Below are positions 1 to 6,477 of a stretch of 6,958 bases of DNA, piece by piece. The notes below the pieces were generated by a model that saw nothing but the letters and a program-made list of their open reading frames with translations, did no database searches and was not told where the DNA came from. The stretch covers positions 1 to 6,958 of the forward strand of contig CAZJKO010000046.1 in NCBI GenBank assembly GCA_964546995.1. The letters run 5' to 3'. Position numbers and translations under genes: made by a program. Positions within the stretch are counted from its first letter, which is position 1, and every line of letters begins with the position of its first letter. Source of the DNA: CAZJKO01 sp964546995. GTDB taxonomy: Bacteria; Bacillota_I; Bacilli_A; RF39; UBA660.

Positions 1-15
1 CAAGCCCCTTTCCTC
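1..15 (-). promoter_or_regulatory. Probable ribosome binding site of the next gene beyond the left edge
   Basis: Directly after the trxA stop codon the minus strand reads GAGGAAAGGGGCTTG, a purine-rich run of the kind that precedes start codons in this window. It suggests the cvpA-trxA operon continues past the edge with another closely spaced gene. In Bacillus the gene after trxA is uvrC, but nothing of the next reading frame is visible here, so its identity is only a guess. Confidence 0.4.
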
Positions 16-312
16 TTAAAACCATTTAGAAAGCACTTCTTTTGGAATAAATCCCACGTGATGGTTTACGTCATGTCCATTCTCAAAATAAATGAGCGTA
101 GGAATACTCATTACCCCGTACGTTTGAGCAAGATCTGGATGTTCATCTACGTTCACTTTCACGATAACGACATCACTTTTTTCACGACTCAACTCTTCCA
201 AAACGGGTGCAAGCATCTTACAAGGTCCACACCAATCGGCATAGAAATCGACAAGGACGCGCCCCTTTCCAATAAGTTGATCAAAATTTTCATCTTTCAA
301 ATGAATTAACAT
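16..312 (-). CDS. trxA: Thioredoxin
   Basis: Small cytoplasmic thiol-disulfide oxidoreductase of 98 residues that reduces protein disulfides (for example in ribonucleotide reductase) and is recharged by thioredoxin reductase. The active site WCGPC lies at residues 27-31 (redox cysteines C28 and C31), preceded by the VDFYADWC strand-helix junction. The cis-proline loop SIPT (P71) and the following LIYFENG strand are present. The length is slightly below the usual 100-110 because the C-terminal helix ends early, at KWF. The start is fixed by GGAGGG at 321-326, 8 bases upstream of the ATG and abutting the TAA of cvpA. The 14-base gap to cvpA makes co-transcription likely. No sequence feature suggests a membrane-bound or secreted form. 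Confidence 0.96.
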   Translation of the reverse strand: MLIHLKDENFDQLIGKGRVLVDFYADWCGPCKMLAPVLEELSREKSDVVIVKVNVDEHPDLAQTYGVMSIPTLIYFENGHDVNHHVGFIPKEVLSKWF

Positions 313-326
313 ACTTCTTTCCCTCC

Positions 327-1040
327 TTAACGATACCGATTTAAAACCGTATCGATTCCAACGACATTATCGAGCTTGTTCTTATCGAGCAACTTCTCAA
401 TATAATCGACTTTCACAATCTTGTATTTTAGCATAACATCAATCGTCTCAAGATTCAACTGATTGCTATCTTCTTTCCCAACAAATTTCTCAGATACTTG
501 ATAAATATCTTGAATAGCTTGATTGGTATTTTGAATAACTTTCGATAAAACAGGGGTATGATCCAAAATTTTAGGAGCCAACTTTGCCTCATTGACAAAA
601 TCCAAATTGACGCCAGGTTGTCTTAAGAAAAACAAGACCACAAACACAATCACAAATCCTTCGATGATTCCCAAAACAAAGCCCAATATCTTAGAAGGAA
701 TCCCCAAAATGATTGTAAACTTCAAAATCTTTTCGACGATACCCGTCACAGTAATCAAAATATTTAAAAGGACAAGTAACAGACAAAGGACAAGAATAAA
801 CGCAAGAAGTTGATATAAAATAATATTGAGAACACTTACCCCTGCAAAACGGCCCGAAAAATGAAAAAAGGGAAACACCGAACTCATCCACGATGCCAAA
901 GGATCCTTAAACTTATAAGCAAGATAAAAGACCAAAACCGTCCCAACCGTCATGACAGTCTGTTTAAAAAAGCCTCGTTTAAATCCAATCACACCAAAGA
1001 GCAAAATCATGAGTACAATAACAACATCGATGACATTCAT
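327..1040 (-). CDS. cvpA: CvpA-family integral membrane protein
   Basis: Predicted inner-membrane protein of 237 residues in the CvpA (colicin V production) family, whose biochemical role is poorly defined. Four hydrophobic segments are visible at about residues 2-20, 27-43, 68-98 and 117-139. The first is followed by GFKRGFFKQ, the family's typical N-terminal signature (a hydrophobic helix beginning NVIDVVIV, then G-x-x-RG). A soluble, charged tail of about 97 residues (141-237) contains LDHTPVLSKV, like the conserved 'SPVLS' stretch of relatives. The start was chosen at the ATG at 1040 because GGAGTGG at 1045-1051 precedes it and because MNVIDVV matches the family N-terminus. The open frame runs upstream to 1163, but that would overlap rnhC and its promoter. 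It is first in a two-gene or longer operon with trxA. Family assignment is firm; function is not. Confidence 0.88.
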   Translation of the reverse strand: MNVIDVVIVLMILLFGVIGFKRGFFKQTVMTVGTVLVFYLAYKFKDPLASWMSSVFPFFHFSGRFAGVSVLNIILYQLLAFILVLCLLLVLLNILITVTGIVEKILKFTIILGIPSKILGFVLGIIEGFVIVFVVLFFLRQPGVNLDFVNEAKLAPKILDHTPVLSKVIQNTNQAIQDIYQVSEKFVGKEDSNQLNLETIDVMLKYKIVKVDYIEKLLDKNKLDNVVGIDTVLNRYR

Positions 1041-1070
1041 ACTACCACTCCATTCTATATCTATAAATAT

Positions 1071-1076
1071 AGTATA
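1071..1076 (-). promoter_or_regulatory. Candidate -10 box of the cvpA-trxA operon
   Basis: On the minus strand TATACT lies about 30 bases upstream of the cvpA start, leaving room for a short leader carrying the GGAGTGG ribosome binding site. No good -35 hexamer is visible 17 bases further up (TAGCAT), so this is a weak assignment. TATATT a few bases downstream is an alternative. Confidence 0.4.
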
Positions 1077-1094
1077 ACCCAAATTTAGAAAATA

Positions 1095-1103
1095 TGCTAT
1101 AAT
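1095..1103 (+). promoter_or_regulatory. Extended -10 promoter of rnhC
   Basis: TGCTATAAT combines a perfect TATAAT (1098-1103) with the TGn extension, and this can offset the poor -35 region (TAACCC at 1075-1080). Transcription would begin near 1110, giving a leader of only about 15 bases that holds the GAGGTG ribosome binding site (1113-1118). The cvpA promoter must lie in the same 84-base divergent region, so the two polymerase sites probably sit very close together. Confidence 0.62.
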
Positions 1104-1124
1104 TATTTTAACGAGGTGACAAGG

Positions 1125-2042
1125 ATGAACATTGTATTCAAAGTAAGTGAAGAAACCAAACAAAAATTAATCGAATACTATAAAGATAAAAAGCGCGATA
1201 AAGAAATTCCCTACGTCGTGTTCCAAGCTCAAGAAGAAGATACTGTCATTACCCTATACGAATCAGGAAAAGTCATGTTTCAAGGAACCAGTGCCGATGT
1301 CGATGCGACCATGTGGCGGGAAATCGATGGTAGCGTCGATCCGAGCGTCGAAGCCAAAGTCAAAGAAGAACAAGACAAAAAATACTACTACTGTAATGCC
1401 GTCGGTAGCGATGAAGTAGGAACAGGCGATTACTTTGGTCCCATCGTTGTAACCAGTACTTACGTCAAAAAAGAAGACATTCCCTTTTTAGAAAGCTTAG
1501 GAATTAGAGATTCCAAAAAAATAGATGATGACAAAATTCGAAAAATAGCTCCCCAAATCGCCAAACAAATTCCCTATCGAAGTATGATTTTAACGAATAA
1601 AGAATATAACGAAAAGTATAGCAAAGATCTAAACATGAACAAAATCAAAGCCATTCTCCATAATAAAGTACTTTACCAAATCGTAACAGATTTAAAACCA
1701 ACACTCGACTACATCATCGTCGATGAGTTTGCAAGAGAAAAAAGATACTACGAATATATCGAAGGAAGTCCCAACATTCAAAAAGGAATAACCTTCATGA
1801 CCAAAGCAGAAGATAAAAACCTAGCCGTTGCTTGTGCTTCCGTCATTAGTCGCTACATTTTCTTAAAAGAAATGGATAAATTGAGCGATACCATTCATCT
1901 TCCTCTTCCCAAAGGAGCAGGTCCCGAAGTCGACAAAATGGGAGAAGAAATCGTTGAAAAATATGGAAAAGAAAAATTAGAAGACATTGCCAAACAAAAT
2001 TTCAAAAACACAGAACGCATTCTAAAAACAATGTTATTTTAA
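1125..2042 (+). CDS. rnhC: Ribonuclease HIII
   Basis: Cytoplasmic endonuclease of 305 residues that cuts the RNA strand of RNA/DNA hybrids, removing primers and R-loops. Residues 1 to about 80 form the N-terminal substrate-binding (TBP-like) domain that separates HIII from HII, with the typical PYVVFQAQEEDTVITLYESGKVMFQG stretch split over residues 29-54. The catalytic domain begins with GSDEVGTGDYFGP, giving the first two carboxylates D96 and E97. A third lies in IIVDEF (D200), and the KAEDKNLAVACASVISR block supplies the last (D230 or its neighbouring Glu). Length is normal for the family (about 300-315). The ATG at 1125 was preferred to an in-frame GTG at 1116 because that GTG lies inside the GAGGTG ribosome binding site. 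It diverges from cvpA, as in Bacillus, and converges on holA. Confidence 0.97.
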   Translation: MNIVFKVSEETKQKLIEYYKDKKRDKEIPYVVFQAQEEDTVITLYESGKVMFQGTSADVDATMWREIDGSVDPSVEAKVKEEQDKKYYYCNAVGSDEVGTGDYFGPIVVTSTYVKKEDIPFLESLGIRDSKKIDDDKIRKIAPQIAKQIPYRSMILTNKEYNEKYSKDLNMNKIKAILHNKVLYQIVTDLKPTLDYIIVDEFAREKRYYEYIEGSPNIQKGITFMTKAEDKNLAVACASVISRYIFLKEMDKLSDTIHLPLPKGAGPEVDKMGEEIVEKYGKEKLEDIAKQNFKNTERILKTMLF

Positions 2043-2080
2043 AAAGAGCCTCGCTTCTTTCAAAGAAACGAGGTTTTCAA
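2041..2080. terminator. Bidirectional intrinsic terminator between rnhC and holA
   Basis: An imperfect hairpin: CCTCG (2049-2053) pairs with CGAGG (2069-2073), and TTCTT (2055-2059) pairs with AAGAA (2063-2067) around a TCA loop. One position is unpaired on the plus strand (C2054/A2068); on the minus strand the same position becomes a T-G wobble, so that stem is continuous. Plus-strand transcripts leave into TTTT (2074-2077), minus-strand ones into CTCTTTTT (2048-2041). It sits in the 49-base gap between converging genes and overlaps the last bases of the rnhC stop. Confidence 0.85.
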
Positions 2081-2091
2081 TCGCCAAAAAC

Positions 2092-3042
2092 TCAATTCAT
2101 TCCTAAAATAAATAACTCTATCGCACTCTTAGAATCGATATCCCCCTTCTTTATCTTTACATCAATTTGCGAAAGAGCTTGCAAATAATGAATGAGATCT
2201 TCTTTCGAATAATCGTAAATCATATCTTTCGTCTTTTGTACACGGTAAGGATGAGAATCGAGCATCTTGGCTATTTCTTCGTTACGATAATGTTCTTCAC
2301 TAAGAACTTTCACTTGATAAATCAACCGAAATTGATTGGCTAACGTAATTAAAATTTTTAAAGGCTCCACATTTAAAGATAACAGTTCTCGGTAAATAGA
2401 AAGAGCTTTTTTCTTATTTTTCGATACAATCGTTTGAATAAAAGCAAAATAGTAAGTATCGCTATCATCGATCGTTTTCGAAACGAGCAAAGAAACATCC
2501 TCTTTCGTAATTCGTTTCGTCTCGAGACAATAGAGTTTTAATTTGTTAGCTTCCTGATACACCTTACCCATATCATAACGAACGAGTTCCAACAAAAGAG
2601 TAAGCGCCGCATCATCGATTTCATATTCTGCAAATTGACTTTTAGCAAAGGAAGAAACATCGACATCCATCTCGATTATTTGAGCACATTTTTGTAACTG
2701 TTTCACCACTTTTTTTCTCGTATCAAGTTTCGAAGTAAGAAAGACGACAATATGATCGGGATTCGGTTGATCCAAGTATTTCATCAAATGAAGTACCGCA
2801 TCTTCTTCCTTTTTTAAAGCATCACTAGAAAGAAAAGAAGCATTCCAGACCACAATCCATTTCTTTTCTGAAAAAAGCGAATATGTATCTAAATCTTCCA
2901 TCACTGCATCCAAAGAACCATCCAGTAAATCGTATTCACTTACCATAACGGACTCAAGATGATGACGCTTCCGAATTTCTTCAAGTTTCGTCTGAATAAA
3001 GAACGAATCATTCGCTTCGATAACGTAAATAGAAGTCGTCAT
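2092..3042 (-). CDS. holA: DNA polymerase III delta subunit (clamp loader)
   Basis: The delta subunit opens the beta sliding clamp and works with tau/gamma and delta-prime in the cytoplasmic clamp loader. The 316-residue product shows the delta layout: an N-terminal AAA+-like domain without a Walker A loop (IYVIEANDSFFI replaces it, as usual for delta), a beta-binding region including YSLFSEKKWIVVWN (residues 54-67), and an all-helical C-terminal domain. Landmarks there are LANQFRLIYQVK (234-245), the HPYRVQKTK block (264-272) and the family-typical tail DVKIKKGDIDSKSAIEL (294-310). It is somewhat shorter than the roughly 340 residues usual for Bacillota. The ATG overlaps the alaS stop as ATGA. 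The nearest SD, AAGGGA (3055-3060), is 12 bases away, rather far, so translational coupling to alaS is likely. In Bacillus this gene lies elsewhere, near comEC and rpsT, so its place behind alaS is unusual. Confidence 0.9.
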   Translation of the reverse strand: MTTSIYVIEANDSFFIQTKLEEIRKRHHLESVMVSEYDLLDGSLDAVMEDLDTYSLFSEKKWIVVWNASFLSSDALKKEEDAVLHLMKYLDQPNPDHIVVFLTSKLDTRKKVVKQLQKCAQIIEMDVDVSSFAKSQFAEYEIDDAALTLLLELVRYDMGKVYQEANKLKLYCLETKRITKEDVSLLVSKTIDDSDTYYFAFIQTIVSKNKKKALSIYRELLSLNVEPLKILITLANQFRLIYQVKVLSEEHYRNEEIAKMLDSHPYRVQKTKDMIYDYSKEDLIHYLQALSQIDVKIKKGDIDSKSAIELFILGMN

Positions 3043-5729
3043 GATAAATAAAGATCCCTTTTAATATCATAGAAAATATCATCGAGTGATTCTGTCGTCT
3101 TTCCTCCCCCTTGGGCAAACGTTTTACTTCCTCCACCCTTGCCAGAGGAACGAGCGGAAACTTCTTTTACAACAAGTCCTGCATCGATAGAATTACTACG
3201 AGCAAGGAAAGTCGCTTGACCATCATCGTGAACCAAAGCAAAAAGAATAAACCCAGGCCCCGTCATACGATTTAAAAGAGCATCCATCATCTGTTTCAAT
3301 ATAGGAATCTCGATATCTTGCACCTTGACAAGTAAAACTTGAATTCCCTTTACTTCCTCCACTTGTGCTAAATAGCCATCAAGTTGAGATAAAGCAATCT
3401 TTTCTTTCTCCTCTAAATAACGCTTTTCTAAATCTTTTACTTCCATTTGCATATAAGAAAGCTCATTACGATTCCGAATAATATCTCGATAAGAAGTCGG
3501 CTTATCGTGATCGATCATCGCATCGAACGTTAAAGCAATATGTTCTTTCTTCGCTTTCTCGACAAGATCTTTTGCTTTCCTCAAAAGACGAACCATCTCA
3601 TCATTGTAAGGTTTGATGACATCAAAAAGACAAGCTTCAAGTTGACTTCCCGTAGAAGCCTCAATTCGATAAACATTACTTCCCTTCGACTCACAAGATA
3701 AAATAGCAAACGAAGAAATATCTCTCGTATTATGGACGTGTGTACCACCGCAAAGCTCTAAACTTTCCCCAATGCGAACAACTCGAACGACATCTTTATA
3801 TTTTTCACTAAATAGTGCCATAGCCCCCATCTCTTTCGCTTTAGCAAGAGGCATTTCTTCAATAATCGTCGTTAAAGAACTATGGATAATGTCGTTAACT
3901 CGTTCCTCGACCAATAAAAGATCTTCTTCTTGTATCTTCGAAGAATACGTAAAATCAAAACGAAGACGGAACTCATCAACATAACTACCTGCTTGATGAA
4001 TATCGTGACTTAACACTTCTTGAAGAACATACTGAAGAATGTGAACAGAACTATGATGATGTTCGATCATTTCCCGTCTTTCACGATCAAGCACCAAATC
4101 ACAATCATCTTTCATTTTGATTTTCCCTTCAAGTACTTGAACATGATGAATATGTTGACCATTTGGTCCCTTAAAAACAGATAGAACACGAGCTTTAAAA
4201 TGTTTACCAGTAATCGTACCCGTATCGCTCACTTGACCACCACTAAGAGCATAAAAACAAGTCTTTTTCAATATCACATACCCATCGTGATCAAGTTCTT
4301 TCACCAAATCATCACCATCGATCAAACCAATCACACTGCTCTTTAACTCGTATGTATCGTATAAAAAGACGGAATCTTTCTTAAAGTTCAAGAGGGCTTC
4401 TTTTTGACTAGCCATAGCACTAGTACCCTTATGACTCTTCTTCGCTAACAGTTTCTGCTCTTCCATATATTGATCAAACTCAGAACGAGAAACATGATAC
4501 CCCTTTTCTTCTAAATACTCTTCGGTAAGTTCAAACGGAAACCCATAAGTATCGTAAAGCGTAAAAGCATCTTTTCCCCGAATCGTTTTATCTTTTGCTT
4601 CTTTCATCAAAAAGGCAAGACGCTTTTCTCCCGCTGCAAGAGTCGTATGAAATAACGTTTCTTCTTCCAAAACAAGCGCTTTTACCCGACCCATTGTATC
4701 GAGAAGATAAGGATAAGCCCCTTTCATCGTATCGACAACTTGATCGACAAGTTGATAAAGAAACGGTTCATCAAAGCCAAGCTTTCTTCCGTAACGAACA
4801 CTTCTACGTAAAAGACGTCTAAGAACATATCCACGCCCCGTATTCTCAAAAATCGCCCCATCACTAAGAGCAAAAGTAATAGCCCGAATATGATCCGCAA
4901 TAACTTTAAAAGACATTTCTCCACCGTAGATAACACCACTCATCTCCTCGATTCGACGAATAATTGGTGTAAACAAATCCGTATCGAAATTACTATCGAC
5001 CCCCTGAAAAATCGTACACCATCTCTCAAGGCCCGCCCCAGTATCGATATTTTTATGAGGAAGCTCTTTATACTTTTCTCTCGGAACAGAAGGTTTGGCA
5101 TTGTATTGACTAAACACATTATTCCAAATTTCGACGAATCGTTCCTGTTCTTCGTCTTTCTTAAAATGTTCTAATGCTTTTCCATCGGGATCGTATTTTT
5201 CCCCACGATCAAAGAAAATTTCACTATCAGGACCACATGGACCTTCACCGATTTCCCAAAAGTTTTCATCTAACTGAATCAAATGATCCTCGGAAACCCC
5301 AAGAGATAACCACTTACGATACGCATCCTCATCGTGTGTATAAACCGTCATGTAAAGTTTTTCAAGTGGAATATCAAACCATTTTTTACCCGTCAAAAGT
5401 TCAAAAGCAAATTCGATTGCTTCGTCTTTAAAATAATCGCCAACCGAAAAATTTCCCATCATCTCAAAAAACGTTTGATGACGCTTCGTCACTCCCACAT
5501 TTTCTATATCGTTCGTACGAATACACTTTTGAATACTAACAATTCTCTTATGATCGGGAACTTCACTACCATCAAAATATTTCTTTAGTGGCGTAACCCC
5601 AGCATTGATCCATAATAAACTATTATCATTAACAGGTATCAAAGATGCACTTTCTAAAATAGAGTGTTCTTTACTAGTAAAGAATCGTAACCACATCGAC
5701 CGAATTTCTTCATGAGTCATTTTTTTCAT
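3039..5729 (-). CDS. alaS: Alanyl-tRNA synthetase
   Basis: Class II synthetase of 896 residues that charges tRNA-Ala and hydrolyses mischarged Ser- and Gly-tRNA-Ala. Domains in order: the aminoacylation core (1 to about 250) with LLWINAGVTPLKKYF (38-52), RTNDIENVG and TKRHQTFFEMMGNFSVGDYF (71-100), GPCGPDSEIFFD (163-174) and NIDTGAGLER (227-236); a tRNA-recognition domain containing GRGYVLRRLLRR (298-309); the editing domain with HSSVH (559-563) and CGGTH (660-664), whose H559, H563, C660 and H664 can bind zinc; a charged, probably coiled linker around 710-785; and the C-Ala domain ending in SGKGGGSKTFAQGGG (862-876). In the editing motif the second Thr of the usual HTATH is Val (V562). The start ATG overlaps the kinase-like gene's stop (ATGA) and has GGGG (5737-5740) 7 bases upstream. 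A second Met three codons in has worse spacing. Regulated by the T-box leader. Confidence 0.98.
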   Translation of the reverse strand: MKKMTHEEIRSMWLRFFTSKEHSILESASLIPVNDNSLLWINAGVTPLKKYFDGSEVPDHKRIVSIQKCIRTNDIENVGVTKRHQTFFEMMGNFSVGDYFKDEAIEFAFELLTGKKWFDIPLEKLYMTVYTHDEDAYRKWLSLGVSEDHLIQLDENFWEIGEGPCGPDSEIFFDRGEKYDPDGKALEHFKKDEEQERFVEIWNNVFSQYNAKPSVPREKYKELPHKNIDTGAGLERWCTIFQGVDSNFDTDLFTPIIRRIEEMSGVIYGGEMSFKVIADHIRAITFALSDGAIFENTGRGYVLRRLLRRSVRYGRKLGFDEPFLYQLVDQVVDTMKGAYPYLLDTMGRVKALVLEEETLFHTTLAAGEKRLAFLMKEAKDKTIRGKDAFTLYDTYGFPFELTEEYLEEKGYHVSRSEFDQYMEEQKLLAKKSHKGTSAMASQKEALLNFKKDSVFLYDTYELKSSVIGLIDGDDLVKELDHDGYVILKKTCFYALSGGQVSDTGTITGKHFKARVLSVFKGPNGQHIHHVQVLEGKIKMKDDCDLVLDRERREMIEHHHSSVHILQYVLQEVLSHDIHQAGSYVDEFRLRFDFTYSSKIQEEDLLLVEERVNDIIHSSLTTIIEEMPLAKAKEMGAMALFSEKYKDVVRVVRIGESLELCGGTHVHNTRDISSFAILSCESKGSNVYRIEASTGSQLEACLFDVIKPYNDEMVRLLRKAKDLVEKAKKEHIALTFDAMIDHDKPTSYRDIIRNRNELSYMQMEVKDLEKRYLEEKEKIALSQLDGYLAQVEEVKGIQVLLVKVQDIEIPILKQMMDALLNRMTGPGFILFALVHDDGQATFLARSNSIDAGLVVKEVSARSSGKGGGSKTFAQGGGKTTESLDDIFYDIKRDLYLS

Positions 5730-6268
5730 TTAAGATCCCCTTCTTTCATCATAATCTCTTTCACATCTTGCTCTAATTTTTCTAATGTCGTATTTTCTAA
5801 ACAATAACGAAATGCATCGTAATTGTCGAGTGCTGTCTCGGTAATATGATTCCGTTGAGCTTCTGTCATACCATCATCAAAATGATCGCGATGAACACGA
5901 ATCAATAAAGCATCTGGATATACGTTTAAAATCTCAGAAATCTCCATTGGCAAACGAACATCAGCCACAAGAATCACATCGAAGAAATGAGAAAGCACTT
6001 CCATATCTTCTAGTAAACGCCGAATAAAGAAATAAGGCTTCCCTAACTTTTCTCGAATGATATCAGTCCCTAATTCTTGAAGAAGTGTCCTAGGTTTCGT
6101 CTCTTCTCTTCCATCCCAACCAAAATAATCCTTAGCAAAGTGCTTAATGTAGTTACCAATATGCATAACGCATGCTTTCTTACCATTTATTTCATAATGC
6201 TTCACAAAATAATTTGCTGTCGTATCCTTCCCATGACGAGCTTTCCCACTAATCAAATAAACTTTCAT
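5726..6268 (-). CDS. P-loop kinase, probable deoxynucleoside monophosphate kinase
   Basis: Soluble 180-residue P-loop protein. The ATP-binding loop is GKARHGKDT (residues 8-16), which fits G-x4-GK-[ST] except that Asp15 follows the Lys, as in dNMP kinases of the phage T4 gp1 type (GKxxSGKDT). A Walker-B-like strand DVILVADVRLPMEI (97-110) follows, with the DVR-x-P-x-E pattern of that family. FGWDGREE and RTLLQELGTDIIREKL (49-75) also match its middle section. It would phosphorylate dNMPs or a related small substrate, but the substrate cannot be read from the sequence and a nucleoside or phosphomevalonate-type kinase is possible. The start is set by AGGAGG (6273-6278), 4 bases upstream of the ATG. 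An open frame extends upstream to 6319, but that runs through the T-box terminator. First gene of the operon, overlapping alaS by 4 bases. Confidence 0.75.
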   Translation of the reverse strand: MKVYLISGKARHGKDTTANYFVKHYEINGKKACVMHIGNYIKHFAKDYFGWDGREETKPRTLLQELGTDIIREKLGKPYFFIRRLLEDMEVLSHFFDVILVADVRLPMEISEILNVYPDALLIRVHRDHFDDGMTEAQRNHITETALDNYDAFRYCLENTTLEKLEQDVKEIMMKEGDLK

Positions 6269-6280
6269 ATTTCCTCCTAT

Positions 6281-6340
6281 AATAAGAAAAGACCAAATAT
6301 CGGGAGTGCAAAAAAGCACGGTACCATCCCAACTTGGTCT
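6281..6340 (-). terminator. Expression-platform terminator of the T-box leader
   Basis: On the minus strand, outer stem AGACCAA (6334-6340) pairs with TTGGTCT (6290-6296). Inside it GGGA (6327-6330) pairs with TCCC (6302-6305), and GTGC (6316-6319) pairs with GCAC (6306-6309) around a T6 loop. The outer stem leads into TTTTCTTATT, then the kinase ribosome binding site. The inner two stems, with the TGGTACC bulge, are also what a tRNA-stabilised antiterminator would use, so here the terminator appears to enclose the antiterminator rather than overlap its 3' half. Confidence 0.7.
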
Positions 6341-6465
6341 TAATTCGGATAACGGCTTCCACCGATAAAACTAAGAGTTTGCTTTCATCATACCATCTTA
6401 CTAAGTCTCACCACCCTTAGCTCTCTCAAAAGAAAAGTACCATTACTCTTTCTCCATCACTGCTT
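6285..6465 (-). ncRNA. T-box leader (tRNA-sensing riboswitch) of the alaS operon
   Basis: Leader RNA that binds a cognate tRNA and allows read-through when the tRNA is uncharged. Landmarks on the minus strand: basal stem I strands AAGAG (6446-6450) and CTCTT (6373-6377); the 5' AGTA motif (6444-6447); an apical hairpin CTAAG (6416-6420) / CTTAG (6401-6405) enclosing GGTGGTGAGA; the specifier strand GAAAGCAAA (6378-6386); the conserved CCGTTATC (6348-6355); and the T-box TGGGATGGTACCGTGC (6316-6331). TGGT in the T-box can pair with ACCA at the end of a tRNA with discriminator A, as tRNA-Ala has. GCA (6380-6382) is an Ala codon in the specifier strand, consistent with alaS downstream, but the canonical register GAA-NNN-A would read AGC. 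That it is a T-box is secure; the specifier register is not. Confidence 0.9.
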
Positions 6466-6477
6466 TATAACATAACT

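Noticed and set aside
691..891. Minus-strand frame of 66 codons inside cvpA in another frame
   Set aside because: It is entirely contained in the conserved membrane region of cvpA and resembles no family.
1116..1124. GTG start for rnhC nine bases upstream
   Set aside because: The GTG is part of the GAGGTG ribosome binding site serving the ATG at 1125.
1041..1163. Upstream extension of the cvpA reading frame, adding 41 residues
   Set aside because: It would overlap the rnhC start and both promoters. The ATG at 1040 has a good SD and matches the CvpA N-terminus.
4890..5588. Three plus-strand open frames of 84-94 codons opposite alaS (also similar ones opposite trxA, cvpA and the kinase-like gene)
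   Set aside because: They lie antisense to well-supported genes, lack recognisable domains and SD sequences, and have the composition expected of shadow frames.
5726..5729. Possible mycoplasma-type code in which TGA is Trp
   Set aside because: TGA ends the kinase-like gene and alaS exactly at the next start codon, and Trp residues in conserved motifs are written TGG.
6269..6319. Upstream extension of the kinase-like gene, adding 17 residues
   Set aside because: The extension lies in the T-box terminator and the AGGAGG ribosome binding site, and the P-loop protein naturally begins at MKVYLISG.
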